Assembly (NCBI GenBank): GCA_963669155.1
Contig: OZ022589.1
Span: forward strand, 13,828,741 to 13,892,740
Length of the DNA: 64,000 bases
Source of the DNA: Arbacia lixula
Lineage: Eukaryota; Echinodermata; Echinoidea; Arbacioida; Arbaciidae
Reading direction: 5' to 3'
Part shown: one piece after another, positions 48,756-59,109 of the stretch
How the letters are laid out: each line of letters begins with the position of its first letter
Numbering within the stretch: the first letter of the stretch is position 1
Program-made: the position numbers and the translations under genes
Notes under the pieces: generated by a model
Databases searched by the model: none
Told to the model about the DNA's origin: nothing
What the model saw: only the letters and a program-made list of their open reading frames with translations

Positions 48756-49398
48756 TACAGTTGAGGCCAAAAGTTTACATACACCCGTGGAATTCAGTGA
48801 AATTTGTTCGCTTGTCAAACATCGTAGAATTTACTATATCTTCAGAAATATAAGTACGACCATGACGAATTTGGTATCAATGAAAGAGCATGAAGTCCTT
48901 TCACATGATTGGGATGCCGTTCGGATTAAATAATATTTCAGGTGGAATTTTCTATGAAGAAAAACAGTCACATGCCAAAGTTATTTTATTGTTTATTATA
49001 TATTTTCAAACATCCTTTCATAGAAATATATGAATATCAAATCTATGATTTATATTCCATTTTCTATTATGATATGTCACCACTGAACAAAAAAGTGTAA
49101 TCTGAAATGTTTGTGTTGAGAAGTAACCAGCACAAATATGAAATGTTTTAGTCAAGTTTTTATTTTTTATTAGTCTAAAATATGAAGATTTTGGAGGGAA
49201 AAATTACACCTAAATATTTTTTAGCTCCTGATGACAAAGCAATGTGATGAAGGGGCATGATATACTCATTTGTTTGATATCAAATTCGTCATGATAGCAC
49301 AAATATTTTAAAAGATACAGTAAATTTTATGGTGTTTGGTAAGTGTCGACCTTTCTTTGAATTTCCTGGGTGTATGTAAACTTCTGGCCTCAACTGTA
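48756..49398. mobile_element. non-autonomous Tc1/mariner-like element
   Basis: The ends 'tacagttgaggccaaaagtt' + 'tacatacacc' and 'ggtgtatgtaaacttctggc' + 'ctcaactgta' are inverted repeats of about 30 bp. They carry the 'CAGTTGA.G.C..AAGTTTACATACAC' pattern known from Tc1-like transposons and are flanked by TA (the Tc1 target). The ~580 bp interior has no transposase. Confidence 0.85.
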
Positions 49399-50246
49399 CA
49401 TGTATGGAGTATGGAGCATTGTTCAGACCACTGGACTCTATAGAAGGAGTGATTGTTGTGTATGATAAATTGTGTTGGTCTCAATGAAGAAATAATCAAA
49501 CATGTAAATCTACATCAAACACAAAAAAAGTTCCACAAGTCAAATGTCAAACAACTTCTTTCAAATCCACTTTATTCGAAGTGACCATGTACACTCATGA
49601 TATGATGTGGGTCAAAACGCACGCGTGGAGCTACGAGGATTGTCCAGCTTTCTTGCAGGATGACTTCCTGATACTTTTCACATACTCAGCACGATGAGCA
49701 ACCCGTATGTTATTCACATTTCAGCATTTGCCACATGTAATTGGGCAGATGATTCCATTTTGTTATGAGCTTAATCTTTTTAAATAGTTATCATTGCCAA
49801 TTTGCTAATTTGATAGAACCAACAAGTACTGTCAAATCTACTTTAATGCCAAATGATCATGTAGGCATGGTGCAGACTGAGTAATAACCGACACCAAAAT
49901 CTTTTCCCCATATTTCTAGCAGTATAATTTCATGATATTCACAATAACTTGAACCAGAATTATGAACAGAATTACAAGAGGTAGATCACATTTCCGCTTT
50001 TTCAATCACACTTTGATTCTTCACATGCGTAACTGGGTATGCAATGGATGCTTTATCCATAAAGAATGCAGATTCCATCTCCATATGAACTGGTATTGCC
50101 AATTTGATGCATCCTTCTCATAAGAATTGCATCAAGACACTGATGAGAATGTAATATGGAGGACAATTTACCCTGAAACAAGAAAAATACAAATAATTCC
50201 AATTCTTCTTTATCATATGCTGTTTACAGCTGATGGGAGTAACATC

Positions 50247-50406
50247 GGGGCCCCATAGCATAAAGGTTTGTGATCAATTGCAAATTTGAAAGACAAATTC
50301 TGATTGGTTACTGGTCTATCATTTGAACAAAAAGTGCACGCAACAATGATGTTGATTGGCCATTGCTATTTTGCGATTGATCGCAAACTTTAATGTTACA
50401 GGGCCC
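50247..50406. mobile_element. MITE with 'GGGCCC..A.CATAAAG' ends
   Basis: 'gggccccatagcataaaggt' + 'ttgtgatcaattgcaaa' is inverted as 'tttgcgattgatcgcaaact' + 'ttaatgttacagggccc'. The arms are about 38 bp and imperfect. Confidence 0.75.
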
Positions 50407-52051
50407 AGCAGATGCAACTTTCCTTTAAATAATTTCCCCACTGCTATATATCCTTCACCTAGGGTATAATATAAGGATATTATGCATACACAGAGTAGAT
50501 ATATATATCATACACCTTCAACCAATACATTATCATCAGAAACAGGATATTGGATTATCACATTACAGTGCATCTCCCATAATCTTCATTTCCCCTCAAT
50601 TTCCACATACCTACACTCACATATATTTTGTAGTATTGATATGTTTTTTAATTTCATCCTATTGTTAATACATGTATAATGCATTATTACTTCTAAGTAA
50701 ATATGAAAACTCCATTATCAACTCCCACACAGTGAGTGCATCACTATATGTAATTATTGCCCATACATGTAAGACCTCAAGTGTAATTGTACACTTTAAA
50801 CAATTAAAATGACAGACGAAACTCAATATTCTTCAAACATTTTTAAGGATTCAGCCAATTAAATTCACATATTTACCTTGCCTTCTGAAGACCTTAAATT
50901 TCTCATTGGTTTTAAACTGTATGAAAAAGCTTAGACCTTTTGTGTGATGCATACTCGACAGATGAACATAGCATTTAAAATAGCTGTACATGTACTTCAC
51001 CTCTGTTGTAACACAGTCTACTTTCTTAGTTGTACATTCAACTAGATGACAGATGTTTTGATTTCATAAACGTACACTCAAATATCAATTAATATGATCT
51101 ATGCCAGTACATCATAATTTGCAGCTGGTATTACTTCCCAGAAACTACTGCTTTAATGGTGTGTAAGCATGTACATGAATATGATAACGTGTGTTTCATA
51201 CCCATACAAGGCTATTGTAGAGTTGTTCAGTAGTACACGTACATTGTATACAAATTCACCTTTGTCATGAATTACTTTTCACAGCTATTTGAGGAAAATA
51301 TGACTACAGTTATGGTATGAAATGCACAAGTTATAAGTACCAGCAAAATTACTTTACTTAAAGAAGCATTTAGTAGGACTCAAATTAGAGACTGAATATC
51401 ATAAACCTAATCATCAAGATATCATCAAATAAGCATGTTTATTCCGATGCTAATACATATGATAGTTAATAGTGACACCAGTTGAAGAAAGCAGCCTATA
51501 GATGAGTAGACTCCACCTCCTTTTATCTTTGCATAATTTATCTTTCTCACTTTGATTCAGTAGGCACTGTAATATAAATTCCCATCTTTATGCTAGTTTA
51601 TTTGATATATCATTTGCATACACTACAATCAACACACTCACACCGATAAAATATACTACCAATATTTGAATCATCATATCACACATCACTGCTAGACACA
51701 CCACACTGTACGTTTCCTCGAAGTCGAACCTACCGTTTATTTCCCAACCCTCTCAGTTTGGTGGGCGCAGGAGATGTGTAATAAGTCCATGGGGTTTATG
51801 TCATGGTTCCCATCGGATTTCACATACACCAGCAAGACAGGAAGACATGGTTACTGGGATTGAAGTTAGGTGGCCTTGAAAGCCAGACGGCCTTTAGAGC
51901 TGATCTTTGTAGAGAGGTTTGAATGCATTTTTATGCTCTTTCTTAATATATAATGGTGCCCTTGGGGAAGCAGGGGCTACTGAAAATATAGAAATATTCA
52001 CAAATAAAAACATATTTATGACACCAAAATCATTGGTCTTAACATCTATGT

Positions 52052-52189
52052 TAGTGCCATTCTCATTGGGCTTAAAAAAATCGCAGTTAGAAAAATCGCA
52101 TGGTTAGGGTGAAAGTTGCCTAGCAACCATACCTCACCTCGCGATTTTTCTGACTTTGCAATTTTTTAGGCCCAATGAGAATGGCACTA
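52052..52189. mobile_element. MITE with 'TAGTGCCATTCTCATTGGG' ends
   Basis: 'tagtgccattctcattgggc' + 'ttaaaaaaatcgca' pairs with 'caattttttaggcccaatga' + 'gaatggcacta'. The inner arms repeat 'gaaaaatcgc'. The element is about 138 bp and non-coding. Confidence 0.85.
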
Positions 52190-52460
52190 ATGAGGCCTTT
52201 TTGATGAACAACAAATCATCAATCAAGATTCATTGCTTTGACTTATTGGTGCAATTGTTTTCTGTAAGAGTTAACGATCTTTTTGTTCACATGCGCCCAA
52301 AATATATGGACTTCTCAGTTTGATTTGTGTCAGACAATGCCCCAGTGAAAAATTGATTTGCATTTTTAAAATTAATATTCTGATGATAACATAAAAATCA
52401 TGTTAAAATTAGGTATTTTACCATTTATCCTGCCCTTAAAATAATAAAATGGAACATTCC

Positions 52461-52466
52461 TTTATT
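52461..52466 (-). promoter_or_regulatory. possible polyadenylation signal of the CISD3-like gene
   Basis: AATAAA on the minus strand, about 40 bases after the stop codon. It would give a very short 3' UTR. No transcript support. Confidence 0.35.
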
Positions 52467-52504
52467 AAAGGAACACATCCAAATGATACTGGTTGGCAGC
52501 TCTG

Positions 52505-55500
52505 TTATAAAGCGGTCTTGAGCTGCCCGGTGGCCGCTTGAAACATGACCTTGACGTGAGTCATGTCACAAAATGGCTGTTTGCTGGTCTGCTTGCAGCG
52601 GCACATGAGATACCTCTTGGAAGTATCCACCTCAAAACGCACAGGCTTGAATTCAGTACCCTTGTGGGCGCCGTCACAGAATGGCTGGTGAGAAATAAAG
52701 AATGAATCAGGTAAGATAAAATACCTTCGGGTGTTTGATTATAAATTCTATTAAAGGGGATATACTGTACTGGGAAGACAAAAAGCCTTCAAAAGGTTAT
52801 CGTGAGCAGTCTTCTTGCCAATGGTCTTAAATTCATGTATTGTCCATTTTAGAAACTTGCTGAAAGTTATTTGCCCTCAAATGATCCAAATTTGGAGTAA
52901 TTGGTGATTAAATCAAAAATATTCAGCCCGAACATATGAGGATATCAGGTATCTGAGTATATCCAAGTATCAGGATACACATTGGGAGTTGTATGTGAGG
53001 TAAGTTTGTGTATGTTTCTGATGAAGAAATGCAACAGAAGTGCACAAATGCTTAAAGGGATAGTTCACCCTGAAATCAAGCTGGTTTCAATAAAAGCAGA
53101 CACAGGAAAGAAACATATCAGTGAATTAAGGTTTGACGAAAATCTTTCAAAGGATAAGGAAGTTATGCTCTTTTGAAATTTCAATTTTGTAACGTCACGT
53201 GCGAGGTGCTCTCCAATATGATGTGTGCTGTATTATTCCATATATTGCTCTTTTTCTATTTTTCATGAAGGATGTTTTTTTCATAGAAGTTTGTATGTAA
53301 AATCAGGTTTCCAATGATGAATCAAGGTAAAATGATGCATATCCTTGTGAGAAAATTGACATTTTAAAAAATAATTGTACACAATATATAGGAGAGGACC
53401 TTGCATGTGACGTTACCAAACCAAACCTTCACTGATACGTTTCCTATGTCTGCTTTTATTTAAAGGGAATATACTGTACTGGGAAGACAAAAAGCCTTCA
53501 AAAGAGTGAGCGTGAGCAATCTTCTTACCAATGGTCTTAAATTCATGTATTGTCCATTTTAGAAACTTGCTGAAAGTTATTTGCCCTCATGTGATCCACA
53601 TTGGGAGTAATTAGTGGTTAAATCACAAATCCTCAAATTGCTCGGACCAACATTTCAAGAATTTGTGATTAAATAACTGATAACTCCGAATGTGGATAAT
53701 TTTTGAGCAAATAACTTTCAGCAAGTTTCTAAATTGGACAATACATGAATTTAAGACCATTAGCAAGAAGATTGCTCATGATCACCTTTTGTAGGAATTT
53801 TTGTCTTCCCGGTACAGTATATTCCCTTTAAAACCAACTTAATTCCAGGGTGGACTATCCCTTTAATGATAGCTCACCTGCTTCTTACTGAGTCCACACA
53901 AGCACCAGGAGTACTTCTTGCCAGCCTCCAGCTTCACCAGAGTGGGCACCATCTTGGCCACCACGGTCCCCTTGGGCCCCACTTTTAGGTGCCGCACCTA
54001 GATAAAGAAAGGGTATAGGTTGGGTAATTACTATTGTTTCTTCATCTGCTGGTATATAAATTTGCTGATTTTACAATAATTCACCATAAATCAAAACCCT
54101 AAAGAGGAGCCAGCTGCACAAGAGTGGGTACCATCTTGGTCCCCTTGGGGCCCCACTTTTAGGTGCCGCACCTGGATAAAGAGAGGGTATAGGTTGGGTA
54201 ATTACAATTATGTTTCTTCAGACAATTCACAATTTAAGTGCTGTACCTACATGATAAGAGAGTGTATAGGTTGAGTAATGATTAATGTATTTTTTCATCT
54301 GCTCGTATATAAATTTGTTGATTTTACAATAATTGATTGATAAATCAAAAGCCTATTGAGGAGCCAGTGCCCCCATAGTGGGCACCATCTCGGCCACCAC
54401 TTTCCCCTTGGATCCCACCTTTAGGTGTCACACCTAGATAAAGCGAGGGTATACCAGTAGGTTTGGTAATTATCATTTTACTTCTTAGCACCATTCACCA
54501 TAAATCAAGGGGGCATTCATAAACCTTTGACCTCTGACTTTTCAGGAATTTTACCCAAACTTTCACCAGTCTACCTTCATGAAGTGACACATCTCTGTAC
54601 CATGTTTGTTTAAATTGAATCATTAGATTTGGATTCAATGCGAAAAATAGCCAATTTTGGCAAAGTGCATTGACCTTTGACCTCTGACCTTTGAGAAATT
54701 TCACCAAAAATGTTATCAGTCTACCCCCAAGTAGTGATCCATCTTTGCACCATGTTTAGTTGGTAATGTACCGTTAGATTTGGATTTACTTTGAAAAATA
54801 TCACTTTGGGGGCAATTTTTAGGTAATTTTTGGCAAAGTTCATTGACCTTAGACCTCTGACCTTTCAGGAATTTTACCAAAAATGTCACCAGTCTAGCCC
54901 CAAGTAGTGATCCATCTTTGTACCATGTTTGATGAGAATTGTATCCTTGGATTTGGATTTAATGTGAAAAAGGTCAATTTTGGGCAATTTTTCAATGTTC
55001 AATGACCTTTGACCTTTGACCTCAATTAGATTTGACCCCAATTTTACACACTTCAATGGTTTTATGCAATACACACATGTATCAAGTTTGAAGCAAATCT
55101 GGTTCACGGTTTTCCAGATATTGCCAAAATGGATTCGGGACGGACGGAGGGACGGACGGACAACCCGAAAACATAATACCTATATTATTGTCATGTACTT
55201 TGAGGAAGAAATCAAATACGACTTAAAACAAAAAAAAAGTTACTTAATAAGTCCAACTGTGTTAAAAACAATCATATTCATTATCATATCATAATTCTAC
55301 ACACCATCCATCATCACCACTTATTATTTTCTTCATTATAAACATCATCATCAAAAGTACTGCCACCCGCATCATCGCCGCCAGTATTTGGTGTGTGATG
55401 AAATCATTCCAACTATTACAAATACAATAGAATAGTCAATACACTTGACCATGATGCACATGCGTACAAAGTGTATGTGAGCTGTGCTGTGTATTGTCAC

Positions 55501-56548
55501 TGTACAGTGAGCATACCTGCTACATGTGTACTATACTTGCTGTATAAATACACATGTTCAGGTCCATAGGGAATTGTGGATATTGTGCACATAAATTGCG
55601 GTTACTTCAAAACCATGAATTCTTGGACTGTTTAAAGTCTTCCAAAGATTCATACATTAATTCCATGCCCCCAAACCTTAAAAATAATATCAGCTTACCA
55701 ATTCATTAGGAGAAAATCCAAGATTTATTCCCGTTCAGCTTATGTAGTAGCGTCTGCTCTCCGCTATGTTTACACGTCGAATGAACGTATTAGCATACGA
55801 AAAGAAATTTCCACCGTGACTAGTCTTTATCAAAGTCTGATAGCATTATTAAGCTCGTAATTTGTAGAAGCTCATATGTCAAGTTTTGTAGCAGACAAAA
55901 AATAAAAACATTGTACCCAGGTTATAATCACCATTTACGTGTGTCATTGAATATAAATAAATAAAACTGCCAACTTAATGAGATTTTGTCATTTATTTCT
56001 AAATTATAAATCGTAACAACATTTAACCACAAATATTATCGCGAGGGCTATTGTGTGCACAGCCTGGATGTTTACAAACATGCTATCGGCACTTCTTTCG
56101 CTGAGCCCACTATCGTCCTCCCCGTTACGTGTCAAATAAGGGCTAGGGGGAGCTACGAACTTTTACACGAAAATTTCCTGAGGTTAGAAATCTGACGAGC
56201 GGTGAAACCTGATTAGCAAAACTACTTAGAATTGTGAGTAAAAGATTATGTCTTTCATTTTAATTTGCGAATCATATTCCAATTAGTGCAAGGAAGACGG
56301 CCTGCAAGTGATTTCAATTAATTTACGCAAGTTAAATAGTTATGCGTATTTGAAATTATAGGCCGTTCTGCCTTACTTCGTACACACGGCCTATGGAGTT
56401 TGAAGCTGGTGACAGTGAGTGAGACTACGAGTACGACTATGCCAATTAGGCTACAATAAATACTCACCAAATTCAGGTTTACCCCGGCAGGTCCGAGCAT
56501 CTTACAGAGTCCTCCGGTGAGAGACATCCTTGCAATCATATTTGCCAT
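52505..56548 (-). CDS. cisd3: CISD3-like mitochondrial CDGSH iron-sulfur protein, 3 exons, 126 aa
   Basis: Minus-strand exons: 56468-56548, 53878-53997 and 52505-52684. All junctions are phase 0 with gtgag/gtgag donors. The family binds labile [2Fe-2S] clusters, and CISD3 (MiNT) is the soluble mitochondrial-matrix member with two CDGSH motifs in one chain. Here residues 1-27 (MANMIARMSLTGGLCKMLGP and following) form a basic/hydroxylated presequence-like start. Motif 1 is CLCGLSKKQPFCDGAH, complete with the three Cys and one His ligands, and is split by intron 2 between KKQ and PFC. Motif 2 is CRCKQTSKQPFCDMTH: ligands are kept, but the glycine after Asp is Met. Length matches the animal family (~127 aa). 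A GTG 24 bases upstream is in frame, but the ATG at 56548 is preferred. The exon 2 acceptor side is duplicated upstream. Confidence 0.92.
52754..52980. repeat. half copy of the 'AAAGGGAATATACTGTACTGGG' hairpin element
   Basis: It matches the left arm of the complete element at 53461-53829 ('ttcttgccaatggtcttaaa', 'ttagaaacttgctgaaagtt'). It lies in intron 2 of the CISD3-like gene. Confidence 0.75.
53052..53866. mobile_element. 'TTAAAGGGATAGTTCACCC' TIR element, split by a second one
   Basis: The outer ends 'ttaaagggatagttcaccct' and 'agggtggactatccctttaa' are inverted. Beside them lie 'ctggtttcaataaaagcaga' and, on the other side, the broken 'ctgcttttattt...aaaccaactt'. The break is the insertion point of the inner element at 53461. 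Confidence 0.85.
53461..53829. mobile_element. hairpin element nested in the 53052 element
   Basis: The left arm 'aaagggaatatactgtactg' + 'ggaagacaaaaa' is inverted as 'tttttgtcttcccggtacag' + 'tatattcccttt'. The long arms include 'ccaatggtcttaaattcatg' and 'tagaaacttgctgaaagtta'. The element is almost entirely palindromic. Confidence 0.85.
54100..54480 (-). repeat. duplicates of the CISD3-like exon 2 acceptor side
   Basis: Two long copies (about 54105-54215 and 54361-54480) and a short one (about 54236-54285) repeat the 5' half of exon 2 with its acceptor and adjacent intron. In the nearest copy the minus strand reads 'ccag|gtgcggcacctaaaagt', as in the real exon; the frame shifts a few codons on. 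In the far copy the acceptor 'ctag' is intact but the second codon is TGA. They lie in intron 1, upstream in transcription of the true exon. Confidence 0.9.
54500..55160. repeat. tandem ~185 bp repeats rich in TGACCTTTGACCT
   Basis: Three imperfect units share 'tgacctctgacctt', 'ttcaggaattttaccaaaaa', 'ccaccatctttg[tc]accatgtttg' and 'agatttggatt'. They end in 'ggacggacggagggacggac'. They lie in intron 1 of the CISD3-like gene. The minus-strand frames across them are artefacts of the repeat. Confidence 0.85.
55170..56467. other. 5' part of CISD3-like intron 1
   Basis: Ordinary A+T-rich sequence with no recognisable exon, gene or repeat array. Confidence 0.5.
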
Positions 56549-57130
56549 ATTTATTTCTTTAAAATACCTCACTTCACGTTAAAATAGACCCAAAAAATGC
56601 GATTTTCAACATTGAACGTGCCAGCACTGTAGCAGCGGACAATGTTTACAAATAATAGGCTTGCAACCCAGTTGTTTCGCGGAGGCCCTAAATTCCTCTG
56701 AACAGAATATGATAGTCATTTGTAAGCAAACGCTGGGTTTTACAGACTAATAGCTCATCGAGACTGATATCGTGCGATCACTGTGATCGCGATATAGCGT
56801 TCCTTGTCGCGGTTTTACCGCTAAATCAGGCTATTAATTGCAATGCTTTTTCTTACGCTGCACACAACGGTTGGAAAGGCGATTATCATCCTCTTGGCAA
56901 GCATTCAACAGCACAATCAAACACAATCAAAATAATCAATAATGGAAGGGTAATTTTCGAGGTTACTTGGAAACAAAATGAATTAATAATAGATCAAGAT
57001 CACAACGAGATCCCACATTTCCTTGCAAGAGAAAACAACTTCTCATATCTAAATACATTGTACAAATCATTCGAGTTAATATCAACTGACTTTCGTGTAT
57101 TATTTATTTTAGATTTTGCATGTCTTCATT
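56549..57130. other. presumed promoter region of the CISD3-like gene
   Basis: Upstream flank of the minus-strand gene. No clear core promoter element was seen and no gene recognised. SPAG6 starts 2.6 kb away in the opposite direction, with LINE remnants in between. Confidence 0.35.
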
Positions 57131-57139
57131 GAGATAACT

Positions 57140-57625
57140 CAATTCAACTCAACTCAAGACCAGTCTCTTGTACGCCTTCTCCTTGAGTATGGCTGCATTG
57201 TCCTCACACAGTGGGATGCATACAACAATTGGAGATGGTCCAGAAACGAGCAGTGAGGTATGTGCTGGGCCCGGTGCTGGGTCACTACCACAACACCAGA
57301 GGTGTCTCGGAAATGCTATGCCAACTTGGATGGGTCTCCCTTGAAAGGAGAAGAGAAATCCGCTGTTTCACATTGCTCTACAAGATGCATCACTCTCTGG
57401 TAGACTTCAACACAAATCAGTACATCCAACCGGCAGACATCAACCGTACAACAAGAGTCACACGAGTGTTCTGCTTCAGCATCCCGCTTTCCAGGGCTGC
57501 TCAACACCAGCAGTCGTACTTCCCACGAACGGTCCGTCAGTGGAATGCCCTGCCCCTATGTGGAGGCCTTCCGTCACCACATTACTGAGGTATAAAACCA
57601 GTAATGGTCGCACTTTGCGAACTTC
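57140..57625 (+). pseudogene. C-terminal fragment of a CR1-like LINE
   Basis: The frame at 57211-57588 reads IQQLEMVQKRAVRYVLG, LGWVSLERRREIRCFTLLYK, FSIPLSRAAQHQQSYFPRTV and RQWNALP. This is the C-terminal signature (LE.VQ.RA.R...LGW.SLE.RR...SFFPR.VR.WN.LP) of many non-LTR retrotransposons. Just upstream a frameshift separates the related 'LLEYGC' segment. It has no RT core and is dead. Confidence 0.85.
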
Positions 57626-57654
57626 AACGGATCCTCTGCTTTTACAGATCCCAT

Positions 57655-57802
57655 CATTCAAAACAAAAGTAACGCTAGGTGATCGAGTGCAATTGCTTGT
57701 GTAGCCCCCGAGCTGTGGAATAGCTTACCCCTAGAAGTTAGGAAAGCACCATCCGTAAACAACTTTAAACCAAAGCTCAAAACACATCTATTTAATAAAT
57801 AA
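57655..57802 (+). pseudogene. tail of a second, different LINE
   Basis: An open frame reads VAPELWNSLPLEVRKAPSVN and NFKPKLKTHLFNK, then TAA at 57800-57802. It is the CR1/L2-type C-terminus ('APxLWNSLP...S...FK..LKTHLF') and directly follows the other LINE fragment. Confidence 0.75.
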
Positions 57803-57933
57803 CAAACATTTTAGGAGTCAATTAAAGCGCAGTAGAATATAAAATTTATGGAATAGTTTCTGTGATCTTTGAATGTATATATTATTTTTATCATTTTCAT
57901 TATTATTATTATTATTATTATCATTATTTTTAT

Positions 57934-57936
57934 CAT

Positions 57937-58016
<80 letters not shown>
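57934..58016. repeat. (AGT)n microsatellite
   Basis: A nearly pure AGT run of about 80 bp. The poly-valine frame across it is an artefact. Confidence 0.95.
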
Positions 58017-58149
58017 TGGAAGGAACGAAGTGATCACCCCATAGACACAGCTAGACTTGGACGACGACGAAATAATCACCTGCGCATCCTGTGTATGCAC
58101 ACACACATATATATCAGCAAGAATCTTCGAGATTGAAGGACGCGGATTA

Positions 58150-58195
58150 ACCCGAAGAAGACGAAGAAAAAGAAGAAGAAGAAGAAAAAAAAAAT
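58150..58195. repeat. (AAG)n purine microsatellite
   Basis: A GAAGAA/AAAAGA-type run followed by poly-A. Confidence 0.85.
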
Positions 58196-58669
58196 TTTCA
58201 ATTGAACTTCCCTCAGAATGTATTAAACAGTTTATTATGTTGACTTATCATGTCATGGATTTGTTGGCCGGTAGTCTAAACTATAGGTTTCTTGCAGTGC
58301 CTACAGATCCTTAGACTGAAAATCTCATTAGTTATATCAGCTATAGTGAATAATTATATTCTAACGACTTAGGGATATTATTTTCAAATGTTACATTTTT
58401 CTTTAGAGTTAACAAAATCATTGCATAGTAAATCGACAAACAAATAGATAATTGTTGCATCTCACACGAGTACGTGCTGTTTCCACTGTTTGCTTACTGC
58501 CTATATGTCTTTAGCATGTTTTGTTAAAGTTTGTTTTACTTACTACTTAAACTGTTCAAATACAATGTGAAACATTGTATAAAGGGGCTATAACGTAAGT
58601 TCGCAAAAAAGACACCTTCCCCTTTTTCTCTCTCTCCCGTCTCTTCTTCTATATATCTATACATGTCTC

Positions 58670-58702
58670 CCCATCTCTCTCTCTCTCCATCTCTCCCTCT
58701 CT

Positions 58703-58765
<63 letters not shown>

Positions 58766-58850
58766 CTTTCCATTTCTCGTTTTCTTTGACACATTTCGTC
58801 ATCATTATTTTTCACCCCCCCCCCCAAAAAAAAAAAAAAAAAATACGCAC
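58670..58850. repeat. (CT)n microsatellite with poly-C/poly-A tail
   Basis: About 80 bp of CT, then CTTT units, then C and A homopolymers at 58816-58844. It lies 260 bp upstream of SPAG6 exon 1. Confidence 0.95.
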
Positions 58851-59109
58851 GCACACACGCACGCACTCTTCTTCAAGGCACATGTATTTTGGCTACTTGA
58901 AAGTTTCGCACCGCGTGTCATGGCGCCCTATACCGCCCTTTGGTCAAAGCGATTATCGATAAACACAGGCCAGCATGATGGCATAGCAACAAAACAGTAA
59001 ACCTGTGTGAAGGCTACTACGAAGTTGTTGCAACGAAAGAGCGCTCATATTTATTATTGTTTGTAAAGAATTTTTAAGAAGCATAAAGAAATATTATTTA
59101 GGAGGAAAC

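Larger units (their letters stand above)
49400..52460. other. intergenic DNA between the XPB and CISD3-like genes
   Basis: It contains two MITEs (50247-50406 and 52052-52189). Otherwise it is A+T-rich and has no recognisable gene or RNA. The two genes are convergent. Confidence 0.6.

Noticed and set aside
58536-58866. Arg/Glu-rich (RERERE) frames on the minus strand
   Set aside because: They are translations of a (CT)n microsatellite.
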